64,000 nt of DNA from NCBI GenBank assembly GCA_028274465.1, contig CM051456.1, positions 105,871,348 to 105,935,347 on the forward strand, in the 5' to 3' direction. Below are positions 44,529-57,033 of this stretch, piece after piece. The position numbers were made by a program, and so were the translations under genes. The number at the start of each line of letters is the position of its first letter. The stretch's first letter is position 1. The notes under the pieces are model-generated. The model made no database searches, was not told the origin of the DNA, and saw only the letters and a list, made by a program, of their open reading frames with translations. This stretch comes from Plantago ovata. Its lineage: Eukaryota > Streptophyta > Magnoliopsida > Lamiales > Plantaginaceae.

Positions 44529-45540
44529 AAGGGTAAGAATAAAGGCTTATTATACATGGCATATATGGTATGAATTCAATACGAGACAGTTATTCAGTAC
44601 CGGTAGAGTTACAAAATTACAATTAATATATCAAGTTGTTCGAATGCACTAATTTGGCTATCAGAATTTTGACTATTCTATCACTTATATATATAGTTAG
44701 GGTTAATTATAAAGTAGTCATTATATTCAATTTTCATCAGAGCCATAATTTCTATATACTATTGATTTAACGTTGTGTGTTGACGGTTCAGATCAAGGTC
44801 ACGAACTCCAACAGAAGAACAAGACTGACCTCTCATACATGATAAATTGATAATCTCTATTTTCAGTTTTCTTCAAAGTTTGATTTTTTTTCTATACATG
44901 TTTTCGACTAGTAAATGACCAAATAGATTATTAGAGATAAATTATTCGAATCAAACTATAAATAATACTACAAATTAAGATAAAATCAAATAAGAGGAAG
45001 AGGTACACATTGGCTACGAATTGGGGTAAATCTATAATAAGAGAATATATTTTGCCCGTTTTGAAGTGTTGGTGTAACATCTTCTTTGTCACATGTTTGA
45101 ACCTAAGGAGACACAAGTTTTTGTTTTTATGCCTTCTTAGTCTAAACATGTCGCAGTTAGTGCAATTTAATTTGGTTGTCGTCGTGGTTTGTGGAAATTA
45201 CAAAAATATCATTATTATACTTACAAAAAGAAAAACATTTACACAAATTACTAAAACTTCTTTAAAAAAAATGTAACTCACTGAATTTTGAAAATATAAA
45301 TATTTCATAATAATATCTAGAAGAATATAAAGATTATTCAACAAAACGAGAGAAAAAAAAAAAGGAAAAGAAAAGAAAAAATGTACTACTAAACATGATG
45401 AGATCTGGGCTTCATTCAGCTGTTGAGTCCAGTTTCTGGTGGTTCTTGGCGGTTACAGGGCTGTCACTGGGGCCTGGGCCATTACCAAACAGCTTACCGG
45501 TTAGGTCCAACCGAAGTAGATTTTATCACTTATCATATTG
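44529..45540. other. Upstream region of the bZIP gene
   Basis: AT-rich, no gene supported. It is the likely promoter of the PERIANTHIA-like gene. Confidence 0.5.
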
Positions 45541-45550
45541 TGTGTGTATA

Positions 45551-45595
<45 letters not shown>

Positions 45596-45600
45596 TTTTT
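45541..45600. repeat. (TG)n/(TA)n microsatellite followed by a T-run
   Basis: TGTGTGTATATGTGTGTGTG, then about 14 TA units, then about 15 T. Confidence 0.9.
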
Positions 45601-45760
45601 GAAACCGCAAAAATTTATTAATACGAGAGCATAAGGAATGCTCCATAACAACATTTATAATTGAGATACACGAAACAAACTCCGAATTTTAGCATGTAAT
45701 ACTTGAGTAAATCCCCTGAAATTCTCAATATTACAAAAGCTAAGTATCACTATCCCCGAC
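45586..45760 (-). mobile_element. Probable 3' end of a minus-strand LINE
   Basis: The T-run at 45586-45600 followed by GAAACCGCAAAAATTTATTA and GAGCATAAGGAATG resembles the sequence after the T-run at 24896 (AAACGGCCAAAATAATATAG, GAGCATAAGAAAT). This suggests two copies of one LINE 3' UTR. No coding domain is left. Confidence 0.4.
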
Positions 45761-46033
45761 CATATTATGTGTATATGATTTCCCTGGCCAATTTTATCAT
45801 CTAGCTAGCAAAGCAATGAGCTGGAGGAATGTGGTTCGACAATATTGTAAGATGCAGGACATACAGATGCAGAAGGCATAACTCCCTTGCATGCAAAAAG
45901 GACAGTGTTACTGCCATGGCATTACTACCAACTACAAGAGTACTATATTACACAACAACCCCACCCCAACCATTTCGGTTGGGTTGGCAAGGCTCGAATT
46001 TCCCTCTTTTTCCCTGCAGAAACATTAACACCT

Positions 46034-46378
46034 GGCTCTCTTTTCATTTTGGAGAGTCACGTTTTAAAAACATAAATTGAATTTGACTCTCTGTCTGAGT
46101 CACCCTCAGAACTATTCACGCTTTTTTAGTTTTTAGCCTTTCCTTTTTATGTTTTTGTTTCAGAATTTATCTCTCTATATTATTTATCTTTCTATAACCC
46201 ATTATCTTCCTTTCTCTTTCTGTAACTTATTTTTACACATCATCATTTTACTTTTCCTTACTTACTAAATTTCCAAAATAATCTCAAACACAATTTTTCT
46301 CTCACTCAAAAAAAATTCATATTCACATCCTCTACCCCATCCTAAAAATGAAAGCTCAAAAGAGAGCCAAACGGTCCG
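46034..46378. mobile_element. Candidate 345-bp MITE
   Basis: Ends GGCTCTCTTTTCATTTT and AAAATGAAAGCTCAAAAGAG plus AGCC form inverted repeats with a 4-bp indel. The inside is non-coding and pyrimidine-rich. No clear target duplication. Confidence 0.4.
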
Positions 46379-46754
46379 TAAAAGTACGTATTGAGACCAA
46401 AACACGAGACTAGGGTTCTTAAGTGTAAACTAATCAAACTAGTGTTCATACGTGCAAACTAATCAAACTATTGTTGGGACTGGCAAAAATTATTCTTATA
46501 TGGAGTTTATTCCTATATAGAGTTTTGTGTGTAAATGTTTTTTTTTTTCTAACTAAATAATACTCCACTCTACTATATAATGTTTAAATGTTAACATGGA
46601 TACTAAATGTGTACTAGTGTAGCAAATGTGCTAAATAGATGTAGTATTCATAACAAACAAACCAAAATTTAAACAAAATATCAATTGAAAACAATGATAT
46701 AAACTATTGCATCGATCAATCAAGACAAGAAGTGGATGGGATAATTGAGGGGAC

Positions 46755-47590
46755 TGAAAGAATGTAGGATCGGTATAACTTGCTTTAGATACAAATTACC
46801 ACAGCCAATAACGTAGATTGACTACGGGGTGGTGAACACCTACGTCAACCTGTAGATTAACAAACACAGATAATATATATAAATTAAAGCACAGCGGAAT
46901 ATAAAGAAGAACTTGTGTTTGGTATTTTTCAAGCGGCTTTTGTAAGCTTGCTTGATGCCCAGTCAAGGCAGAAAATCAACTAGAAAAGATCTTGTTCATA
47001 CAACGCTGTATACTCTCAATATCTATTCAAGAAAAACAACACTAGTCACCTATAAGATGATATAGAAACCAATATATCTATTCTACCTTCAATACGCTGT
47101 CAGAGAAGTCTAGAATATAAACTAGTGTAAAAGACACAACGAACTAAAACAATAAAACTATATAACTCTGAAAACTCGATCGCCTTTGCTCTCTGTGTCG
47201 TGTCCTCTCTTCTGTCGATGCTCTCATATATATAGTGGTAGAAAGCCTTGTTCGAAATCTATTAGGAAAGGCGTCAATGAATCTGGACGCTTAGATCTTC
47301 AGTCTTCTAATAGGAAACGACTTCTTCTTTGTTGAACTCCTTTTTCTTTTAGAACTTGATTTCCTTTTTTAGTTCTTCCTTAAATAAGTCTCTTCCTTCT
47401 TGAATTCTGATAATTCCCATAAGCTAATAAACTTCCTGCACAATTAAAACAACTACAGCTGTGGAACAGTTAGTGTTAGAATAGGTAAAACAATAAAAGT
47501 CAGTTAAGTGCTCTGTTTCCAGTGATACGGGGTTGAGTGAACCTCCAGGTAAACCTATAGGTCAACCTCCGTAAAACAGCAACACTTACA
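46755..47590 (-). repeat. 3' LTR of the Copia element
   Basis: 836 bp, ends TGAAAGAATG...CACTTACA in plus orientation. It contains TATATATAG at about 47227. Confidence 0.93.
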
Positions 47591-47605
47591 ATCTCCCCCT
47601 TTTTT
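47591..47605 (-). other. Polypurine tract of the Copia element
   Basis: Minus strand AAAAAAGGGGGAGAT, directly next to the 3' LTR. Confidence 0.85.
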
Positions 47606-49426
47606 GCCTATTCTACACATCACTAAACCTGCACAGTTAGATCAATAAAACATAACCAATGCATCAAAAGTAACTACAACTTAGTACTTAAACACATGCA
47701 GAAAATACTACGTAGACTTAGGATTAAATTAATTGTCAGAATAAGAATTCAAGGAAAACCAAAATAAGGATCAAAAGGTTAGATTCAAAATCATCACAAC
47801 ACATCAAGCAGACCTAGCACGGCTTTGCATCTTCTCCCACTTGTGAATCTTCTCCCCCTTGATCAGAACCCCTTCTTCTTTTTCATGATGAACTGTGCAC
47901 TTCTCTCCCTTGAGGTGTGGAATTGGTAAAAAGAAACTCAGATCATAGTGTCAATCTCAACATCCCGGAGAGATATCATCCTAACAAAGTTCTATTACCA
48001 TAGCTCGCTTAGTTTCAATCTCAACATCCCGGAGAGATATTATCCTAACAAAGTAAGTAAGCTAGAAGGTAGTCATATCAAAAAGTAAACCTCGGTAGAG
48101 AGAACCATAATGAGTACCAGAAACATCAGCAGTAGAAAAACCAGGAACTGGAGGAATTGGGTAGCAGACGCATTAGCGTTGGTCAGATTTGAGAGACAAC
48201 AAGAGAAGCAAGAGTTTTGGAGTTTGTGGGAAAGTGGAAAGGTTTTGTTTGTAATAAACTAACCTTTAATGATAATGACATGGTTGGATCTTTTGGTAAA
48301 GGCAAGGGCACACATGAATAACTGTCAAGATCCTCCAGAAAATTATTTTGGTATGCTCCAAATTTTATATCTGTAAAAAGGTTAGAACAAAAGCACAAGA
48401 TATATGGTATACCAAAAATATGAAAAACAATTTTATAAAAGATTCAAGATCAAGATAGTCAAATAAATTTTAGGAATTAACTAATGGAGGATCTTTGTAT
48501 AGAGAAAATAACTTAATTAGTCACTTTAACTAAAAACAGAACAAGATCCTTTATAATCCCCAATGCATATGTGCACCCTCCCCCCCTTAATAAAGACCTA
48601 CATGTACACCACCACCTAGACACAACTCAAAGAGTTTACCTAGACTCAAAAAATAAAAATAAAAACACATTAACAAAAATTGAAAACACATAATTTCGCA
48701 AGACAGTCCAGAGGTGTTGGGTAAGGTGTTGTGCAACCGCCTAGTCAACACTCGATCAAGAAACTCAGTAATCATCAAAAGCCTCACCTGTATTTTTCTC
48801 TTTTCTATTTTTGAAGACGTTTGAAACAAGTTGTTCTCTGGTCTTTGTTTAAATCTCAGTGCAATGTCCATGGGCGATTTTGCAAAAATATATTTTTAAA
48901 TGCCGTTCATTAATTTTTAATGCAGTTTTTTGCATTTGTTTCTTTCAAACCTTCATAGACTTGAGACCCAAAGATTGCCAGAAAATCGGAGACAAGTTTT
49001 ACCTCCTTGCCTTTCGGGCCTTTGCGGCACTTGTTTAGCTACAATTAGAGAATTCAAGGCCCCTAATGTGCTCTTTCTCCTGTTAATAAGGCATAGATAT
49101 GCTCATAGGAAATTCAAGGTTCCTAGATATGAAAGACTATATTTGTCAATCACAAAAATTTGAGCTGCTCAAGCTCCAGGAGAGGGCTTCCAATAAGTGA
49201 GCAAAACAAGGGTCAACAGGGACTAGTAATTTTTAAAAAGTTCCTCTTTCTCATGCATTCCAAGAAATCTTACAAACAAACTTACTTGCAACATAGTATA
49301 TGAACTGACGCGAAATATACACATAGCAAGTAACTGCTATCACAGACACACAAAATTGAAAGTGCAGACACACGCACCACATGCAGACTACAGGTGTTGA
49401 GTCAACCCCTGGGACAATCCTAGTAT
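47606..49426 (-). other. Copia 3' region between RNase H and LTR, 1.8 kb without a recognisable gene
   Basis: Most Copia elements end soon after RNase H. Here about 1.8 kb remains, with short minus-strand frames (48183-48398 and 48587-48871) that I do not recognise. A 40-bp direct repeat (TCAATCTCAACATCCCGGAG at 47951 and 48015, 64 bp apart) is present. SIRE/Maximus-type elements carry extra 3' sequence, sometimes an env-like frame, but I see no such protein here. Confidence 0.55.
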
Positions 49427-52400
49427 TTAGACAGTGCAGAGACCAAGAGACCTCCTAAGACTAAGAAATCTCTCAGTATCCAATGGCTTCGTGAACAAAT
49501 CAGCAAGTTGGTTGGTTGTTTCTATATGTTCAATGTCTAAAACATGAGCCTCAACAAGTTCTCTCAGAAAATGGTGTCTAATATCTATATGCTTAGACCT
49601 AGCATGATGTACAGGGTTATGAGACAAATTAATAGCACTCAAATTATCACATAAAAGTAACACTGAATCACACTTAAGACCATAGTCTGATAACATAGAC
49701 TTTAACCACAAAAGTTGAGTAGCCCCACTACCAGTTGCAACATATTCTGCTTCATTTGTTGATAAAGAAACACAGTTTTTTTTTTTTTTTGCTAAACCAA
49801 GAAACTAAATTATTTCCTAGATAGAAACATCCTCCACTAGTAGACTTCCTATCATCTAAGTCACCAGCCCAATCAAAATCAGAAAAACCACAAAGATTTA
49901 GAGCAGTATCTCTAGTATATCATATACCAAGTTCAATGGTTCCAGAAACATACCTTAGGATTCTCTTGACAGCATTCAAGTGGGTGATTTTGGGATCAGA
50001 TTGATACCTAGCACACACACATACTGCATACATGATATCTGGGCGAGAGGTTGAAAGAAATAGGAGGCTACCAATCATGGATCTGTAGAGGGTTGGGTCA
50101 ACACTCTTCTCAACCCCGTCTCTGCTGATTTTCACTAGTGGAACCCATTGGAGTTTTCAATGGTTTTGCACTTTCCAGGCCAAATCTCTTCACAAGATTC
50201 TTTGAATATTTCGACTGGTTCAGGAATAAACCATGCTTGTTTTGCTTAATATGTAAGCCCAAGAAGTAATTGAGTTCACCAATCATGCTCATCTCGAAAT
50301 TCGTAGACATGGTCGTGACAAATTTGTCCAGAAGTTGTTTGCTACTGGAGCCAAAGAAAATGTCATCAACATAAATTTGAGAAATGTACACATGGTCTTC
50401 TGTTCGGAGAATGAATAGAGTCCTGTCACCTGCACCTCTTTTAAAGCCAAACTCAAGAAGAAATTCAGTTAGCTTCTCATACCAAGCTCATGGAGCTTGT
50501 TTGAGTCCATACAAAGCTTTCTTAAGTTTATAGACATGGTCAGGATTAAAAGGATTAGTAAAGCCTTTAGGTTGTTCAAGATAAGCATCAACATCAATGT
50601 CTCCATACAAGAAAGCACCTTTTAACATCCATTTGATATAAGGTAATCTTAAGAAAACATGCAATAGCAAGAAGAAGTCGAATAGATTCAATTCTAACAA
50701 CAGGCACAAAGGTTTCATCATAGTCTACCCCTTCAACCTGTGTGTAGCCTTGAGCTACTAATCTAGCCTTGTTTCTAACAGCCACCCCACTTTCATCAGT
50801 TTTATTTTTGAAAATCCACTTAGTACCTATCACATTAGTATTGGAAGGCCTAGGCACTAATTCCCAAACATCAAGTTTCTGAAACTGATTAAATTCATCT
50901 TGCATAGCACATATCCAAAGATTATCAGTAAGAGCTTCCTTAACATTCTTAGGTTCAAGTGCAGAAACATAGCAAGTAATGCGTACCTTGGCATGTGACT
51001 CATCATTACAACAAGCACATGGCATTACCATGTTGGCTTTAAGTCCAGCAAGCTTCCTATAGTCGACAGGTGGCTTGTCACGAAGTGCCCTGGTAGAAGA
51101 AGTACCTTCAGTAGTACTTTCTTTGGACTTCTTTCTCAAACTTGTGCTAGGCGTACCATCAGTAGTAGCCTCTTCTTCTTGATCATCATCAGATTCAGCA
51201 TTGTGATCACTTTCCTCAGGTGTATCATGGTCATCAGGAGTATCAGGAACAATCTGTGGTGTTGGTGGTTCAACTGCTGGAGCAACAGGTTCTGCAGTAG
51301 ACACAGGGGTTGGGGTAGGTGTTAGGTCAACCTCTTTATCAACCCCGCTAAATTCTGCAACTGCAGTCTTCTCTACTGAAACCTGTGAAGATCCATAAGG
51401 CAACTGTACTATGTTCAATGTACCTGCTTCATCTTTTCTTCCAGTTATACTAAGAGAATCATCAAACGTAACATTAACAGACTCTTGAATAGTTTTAGTC
51501 CTTAGATTATACACTCTAAAGGCATGACTATTGTCAGAGTAGCCAAGAAAAACCGCTTTATCACTCTTAGCATCTAACTTAGACAAATGATCTCTATCAT
51601 TAAGAATATAGCAGACACAACCAAAGACATGAAAGTACTTCAAGTTAGGTTTCTTGCCGTTTAAAATCTCATAAGGTGTCATGGTGGTTCTAGATCGCAA
51701 CTAGACTCTATTGATAATATGGCATGCAGTATTAAAAGCTTCACCCCAAAAACGTTTTGCAATATTCATGGAACTAAACATAACCCTACCCATCTGTTGT
51801 AAAGTCCTATTCCTTCTTTCCGCAATCCCATTTTGTTGGGGAGTTTTGGGAGCAGAATACTCATGGAAAATTCCTTCTTTATTACAAAAATTGGAAAAAG
51901 ATGAATTTTCAAATTCTCTTCCATGGTCAGACCTAATTCTTTTGACAGATGAGTTATAAATGTTCTTGACTCTAGCATGCAAAGTAGTGAAAGCATCAAA
52001 AGTTTGTGACTTATCTTTTAAAAAAGAGACCCAAGTGAATCTAGAAGAGTCATCAACAATCACATGCACATATTTCTTACCACCAATAGTACTGCCTTCC
52101 ATTGGACCCATCAAATCCATATGCATGAGTTCAAAGCAAGACGACGTACCATAGGGTTGAGCACTAGGTTGAGCAACACTATGAGCAAACCGTGTCTGTA
52201 CTTACCTCCAGTCACCACACACAATCTTACCATATTGAGACAACTTAGGAACACCATTGACAGCTTCCAGTTTCAAAAGTTTGTCCATGTTTCGATAGTT
52301 CACATGACCAAGCTTTTGATGCCAAAGAGTGGCTTCCTCTATCTTGACCTGATTGCACAATAAGTGTGTTCCAGTCGAATAGCAATTGTCACCTGATCTA

Positions 52401-53950
52401 TGACCTGTCATAACACATTGGTTTGCAGCATTGTATACATCACAGGTACTCTTGTCAAACTTAACACTATGGTTAGCATCACACAATTGACTAACGCTTA
52501 TAAGATTAGCCTTTAGTCCATCGACAAGATACACATCTCGAACAGATAGCAAACCTGGAATATTAAGTTCACCGATGCCAAGAATTTTCCCTTTGGAGCC
52601 ACCACCATAAGTGACTAAACCAGATTCCCTAGCAATAAAATTGGTTAGAAAATCTCGTGTTCCAGTCATATGACGAGAACACCCACTATCAAAGTACCAT
52701 GTACCTGCAAGGTCAGTATCAACAACAGCTAGAACAATATTGCATGTAAGGGAAGGCTCTTGAGGTTTATCAGTGGATGAACTAGATGATTCTGTAGAAG
52801 GGGGGTTGACTGGGGGGTTGGGCAACTCTGCAGGCAACTCCTCTTTATTATCTTGTTTCTTCTTAAAAGTTTTATGATAACGACGGCAGTAAGGTTTGAT
52901 ATGATCTCCATCGGAACAAAAACTGCAGACATAAACTCTTTTCTTTTTAGAAGAAGTCTCACTAGTAGCCTTATCCTTGGTTCCTTTACCCTTGGTTTTT
53001 GACGCCTTGGGCTTAGGTTCCTTAGACTCAGTCACTTGTGGTTTTACAAACTTACGAACTTTAGGAAAATATGAATCAGAAGTTCTTTCTTTCAAAGGAT
53101 AACCTAGACCAATGGTACCAATGTTACCAAGACCTAAACATGCATCTAGCTTAAGAGAAGAATCAGTAAAGCTTGCAATTATACGCTCAGATTTAGCAAG
53201 TTTCTCACTTACAGTGTGAAGGGCAACATCCCTTTTTGTAACAGCAACTTCAAGGCTAGTAATTACCTCTTTCATGTTGGAATTCTCCTTGGACAGTGCT
53301 TCGATTGCTTTCTTTTGCTGGCTGCAAATAGCTAAGAGCTTATCATACATGTTATGAATCTCAGCCATAGCTTCTTCTTCTGAGATTTGATCTTCTTCAT
53401 CATTGACATCCTCTTCCCCTGCATCAGAACTAACAGAACTGTGTAGACATAAAATATCATGTAAGTTAACAGATACCTGAGAGGGTGTTGAGGCCGGGAT
53501 TGTGTCAACCTCTGGTGCAACCTCTTCAAGCGACTCACAGATTACAACTCTCAGTGCTATAACATCAGTTTCTTGTTCTGTTTCTTCAGGTTCCGCATCT
53601 TCTCTTTCATCATCTGAGTCAGTCCTAACCCAGTTCACCTTCAAACCCCTTTGTCTCCTAAAGTTAGGGCATTCATTCTTATAGTGACCCCATCCTTTAG
53701 ACTCTCTACATTGGATAGAATCACGGTCTTTAGAGTTTGAGTTGGAAGATGTGGAAGGGTAACTACCTTTGGAAGGGTATTTGGATGTGGAGCTTTCAGA
53801 CTTGTATTTGGGTTTGGCATTGTTATACTTGGACAGTTTCTTAAGCAAGGCATGACACTTTTGGATGATATAGGCTTTGGAATGTTCTGGGTCAAAATCA
53901 TTGATATCTATCTCCTTATCACTAGCTATGTCAGAAACTTTAAAAACATT
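49427..53950 (-). pseudogene. Copia pol region: zinc knuckle, protease, integrase, reverse transcriptase, RNase H
   Basis: In order on the minus strand: the gag zinc knuckle at about 53720 reads CRESKGWGHYKNEC, where the second Cys of C-x2-C is Ser. Protease WYFDSGCSRHMTG (about 52700). GAG-pre-integrase WHQKLGHVNYRNMDKLLKLE (about 52300). Integrase 52126-51701, with catalytic Asp in VDDSSR and SDHGREFEN and Glu in PQQNGIAERRNRT. Reverse transcriptase 50950-50110 (TKWIFKNK, ARLVAQGYTQVEGVDYDETF, ALYGLKQAP, YVDDIFFGSS). RNase H 49790-49427 (LFTKPLD). Breaks: a TAG for Tyr at about 51702, a TGA after ALYGLKQAP (about 50488), a TGA for Trp near 49920, frame shifts at about 50620 and about 50125, and a 15-base T-run inside RNase H (49776-49790). 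Confidence 0.88.
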
Positions 53951-53956
53951 GGATTT

Positions 53957-54619
53957 TCAAACATAGTTTTCTTCCTGAGATTGGAGATGAAGTTCATAAT
54001 TTTTCATGATGTTCATTAGGGTGTCTAAGCTCATCGTTGCCAAATTACGATTTTCTTCAATAGCAGATACCTTGATATTAAACTTAGGAGGTAGGGATCT
54101 AAGGGATTTATTTACTAGGACCTTGCTGGCCATGGGTTCACCAAGGTTATGAGATTCATTAGCAATATCCAAAATTGTAGTAAAATAAGTACCTATATCC
54201 TCCTCTTCCTCCATTCGCAATAGTTCAAACCTGCTTTGCAAAAGTCTAACCCTGGTTGCCTTCACAGTCGTGTCACCCTCATAGTGGCTTTGAAGAGTCT
54301 CCCAGGCTGATTGAGCATTAGCACAATTCTGCACAAGTTTAAACATATGCACATCGATCCAAGAAAAAATAACATTGAGAGCTTTTTCATTGTTAGTAGC
54401 ATTAGTTTTCTCCTCATCGGTGTAATCCTTGAAGTCCTTAGGCAGAACGTCATTGTTCTTGTCCTTTTCTTTCATGGGAGGCACATAGGCTACTTCACAA
54501 TCTCTCCAAACACCTGCGTCCAAAGACTTTAGATATGTCCGCAATCTTAATTGCCAGTAACCATAGTTAGCTCCATCAAGTACGGGTAACCTTCCAAGGT
54601 TTGGATTGGTTGAATCCAT
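53957..54619 (-). CDS. Copia gag (capsid) frame
   Basis: 220 codons from MDSTNPNLGRLPVLDGANYG, followed by YWQLRLRTYLKSLDAGVWRD, the typical Copia capsid start (DGxNYxxWxxRMxxxL). AWETLQSHYEGDTTVKATRV and RLLQSRFELLRMEEEEDIGT match the UBN2/gag helix region, and the end has LDTLMNIMKNYELHLQSQEE. A TGA at about 53957 splits it from the following zinc knuckle/pol frame, which otherwise continues in the same direction. In an intact Copia element gag and pol are one frame, so this is probably a nonsense mutation. Confidence 0.8.
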   Translation of the reverse strand: MDSTNPNLGRLPVLDGANYGYWQLRLRTYLKSLDAGVWRDCEVAYVPPMKEKDKNNDVLPKDFKDYTDEEKTNATNNEKALNVIFSWIDVHMFKLVQNCANAQSAWETLQSHYEGDTTVKATRVRLLQSRFELLRMEEEEDIGTYFTTILDIANESHNLGEPMASKVLVNKSLRSLPPKFNIKVSAIEENRNLATMSLDTLMNIMKNYELHLQSQEENYV

Positions 54620-54655
54620 CGTATGTACCTAAAACAATTACTTTAAGAAAAGTAA

Positions 54656-54672
54656 CTAGATCTAGATGCCAA
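54656..54672 (-). other. Primer-binding site region of the Copia element
   Basis: Next to the 5' LTR the minus strand reads TTGGCATCTAGATCTAG. It resembles the Met-tRNA complement TGGTATCAGAGC only in part, so either it is worn or another primer is used. Confidence 0.4.
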
Positions 54673-54673
54673 T

Positions 54674-55510
54674 TGAAAGAACGTAGGACCGGTATAACTT
54701 GCTTTAGATACAAATTACCACAACCAATAACGTAGATTGACTACGGGGTTCAGTAAACACCTACGTCAACCTGCAGATTAACAAACACAGATAATATATA
54801 TAAATTAAAGCACAGCGGAATATAAAGAAGAACTTGTGTTTGGTATTTTTCAAGCAGCTTTTGTAAGCTTGCTTGATGCCCAATCAAGGCAGAAAATCAA
54901 CTAGAAAAGATCTTGTTCGTACAACGCTGTATACTCTCAATATCTATTCTAGAAAAACAACACTAGTCACCTATAAGATGATATAGAAACCAATCTATAT
55001 ATTCTACCTTCAATGCGCTGTTAGAGAAGTCTAGAATATAAACTAGTGTAAAAGACACAACAAACTAAAACAATAAAACTATATAACTCTGAAAACTCGA
55101 TCGCATTTCCTCTCTGTGTCGTGTCCTCTCTTCTGTCGATGCTCTCATATGTATAGTGGTAGAAATCCTTGTTCGAAATCTATTAGGAAACACGTGAATG
55201 AATCTGGACGCTTAGATCTTCAGTCTTCTATTAGGAAACGACTTCTTCTTTGTTGAACTCCTTTTCCTTTTAGAACTTGATTTCCTTTTTTAGTTCTTCC
55301 TTGAATAAGTCTCTTCCTTCTTGAATTTTGATAATTCTCATAAGCTAATAAACTTCCTGCACAATTAAAACAACTACAGCTGTGGAACAGTTAGTGTTAG
55401 AATAGGTAAAACAATAAAATTCGGTTAAGTGCTCTATTCCAGTGATACGGGGTTGAGTGAACCTCCAGGTAAACCTATAGGTCAACCTCCGTAAAACAGT
55501 GACACTTACA
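54674..55510 (-). repeat. 5' LTR of the Copia element
   Basis: 837 bp, same ends as the left copy (TGAAAGAACG...CACTTACA). Confidence 0.93.
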
Positions 55511-55515
55511 GGGAC

Positions 55516-56098
55516 AAATTACTATAAATACCAAGTTAAAAGATGCGATTGAAAATCTAAAGATCAAATCACTATAACATGAAGTACAACTTTGCACATG
55601 CAAGTACTCTATATCCTACATTTCGTGTTATCTAAGACATACATGTGAGTATTTATTTTAGAAATTCCATTTATTACTCTGTGGAGGTATAATTCCTTAA
55701 GGCGGGACTCGAAAAATCATAGAATATCACAATGTGGAGTTTATTCTTATTTATAACTGGTCCCAAGTTGGGACCGGAATTTTTTATTACCATAAGTAGT
55801 TTATGGAGTATTCCCTTAGAGAATTTTTACTGTAGATATTAGTGAGCACATAAATAAATTAGTTGATGGTTTCTATTTTTTTTTATTTTTTTTTAATTTT
55901 TTCTCCTTTGTATTGAGTGTTGATTTAGAGAGAAATTCATTCTGTTTCTAGATCCCAAATACTTTGTACTTCAATTTAAATCAAACACGTTTGTATCTCG
56001 TAATTCATGTTATAGTCTATAGTCCTATTAGCCCCAATGAGAGAGTGTAATTGGTCTCGCAACTCGCATATATGCACCATATATAGTTTTCTGTCCTG
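55516..56098. other. Intergenic AT-rich sequence
   Basis: No gene or element recognised. The host site of the Copia insertion continues here. Confidence 0.5.
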
Positions 56099-57033
56099 CA
56101 CTCGCTAAAAAAAACTAGGCAGTACCAACTTAAAATTTTGTTGTTATTCTGTTGGTGTTGAACTTCACCAACAATTTTTTTCGGTTGGATAAACTGTTGG
56201 TGATAGTGGCGTTGGTAATCATCAACGGAACACAATTCCGTTGTAGAAAAGTGAAAATAATAATAAATGTTATTGTTGTTGTGTTCTTGGAACTCGAACC
56301 CGTGCCACTTAGGTTACTAACTTAATATTAAACCACCCCACCACGTAAAACAATTAGTATTGTTTTGTAAAATTTTATTAACATTTCATTATGACCTTTG
56401 ACAACAAGGATTTAGAGTAACACTCAATTTTATTGTCCCAATTCAATTATAACCAATTCGTATGTTTCTCCCAACTTATAGACGCTAAGAAAATTTAAAC
56501 TTATAACGACAAATCTTAATCTCTCAAAACTTTCCCAACAAATTTTATTACGTTGCTATTGATACTTTTTTTTTTTTTTATATCATAAGCAAATTTAATG
56601 TTGTATTTTGATTCATTGATATGAATTAGAGGACTTATAAAACCAATAAATTATGTTGGAAGTTAAATTTGTTGGTAAATGGTTATAATTTTGTGCTATA
56701 TTTTTATCACGCTAATTTTTGTTGGTATTTTGTTATAATTCCGTTTCAAATATCAACAAATTATTTATATATGTTGGAATTACATTGATGTTGATTGTTC
56801 GTTCTAATATTTCCAACAAATGTTCCAACAAAAATTTATTGGAACCTAAACAATTGTGATAATTTGTTGGTACATTGTTGCTATTTCATATTCTGATTTT
56901 TAAGAGTAAATTACCGTTGGTACTTTGTTGTAATTTCGTTGCGAGAGGCAACGCAACATGTTTCGTTGGAACTTTTGCGTTGGTACTGCCCAATATGTTT
57001 CGTTGGAACACCGTTGTCGATCCCCAGTGAGTG
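56099..57033. mobile_element. Non-coding TIR element with GTTGGTAC/GTTGGAAC repeats, possibly CACTA-like
   Basis: The outer ends CACTCGCT and AGTGAGTG are near-inverted. Inside them GGCAGTACCAAC (56118-56129) and GTTGGTACTGCC (56979-56990) form a perfect 12-bp inverted repeat. Between them GTTGGTA, GTTGGAA and TTTGTTGTAATTTCGTTG-like words recur more than a dozen times, mostly in the right 350 bp, like subterminal transposase sites. No protein frame. A clear target duplication is missing, so the exact ends and the superfamily are uncertain. Confidence 0.5.
56270..56340 (-). other. tRNA-like patch inside the TIR element
   Basis: The minus strand contains GGTTCGAGTTCC (56289-56300), which fits the Pol III B box GGTTCGANNCC. 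It is preceded by AGTTAGTAACCTAAGTGGCA, like an anticodon arm. A full cloverleaf is not seen; it may be a tRNA- or SINE-derived remnant. Confidence 0.3.

Larger units (their letters stand above)
46755..55510 (-). mobile_element. Complete Ty1/Copia LTR retrotransposon, inactive, TSD GGGAC
   Basis: LTRs lie at 46755-47590 and 54674-55510. The duplication gggac stands at 46750-46754 and 55511-55515. The minus strand carries gag, protease, integrase, reverse transcriptase and RNase H in Copia order (integrase before RT). A polypurine tract AAAAAAGGGGGAGAT adjoins the left LTR. By eye the LTRs differ at about 30-35 positions (near 96% identity), older than the gag-only element at 7115. Each domain has at least one stop or frameshift, so the copy is dead. 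Confidence 0.93.

Noticed and set aside
48930..49163. 77-codon plus-strand frame in the Copia 3' region
   Set aside because: Antisense to the element and without a family; an env-like protein would be expected on the minus strand.
56270..56340. A functional tRNA gene
   Set aside because: Only a B-box-like word and a partial arm are present; no acceptor stem or A box.
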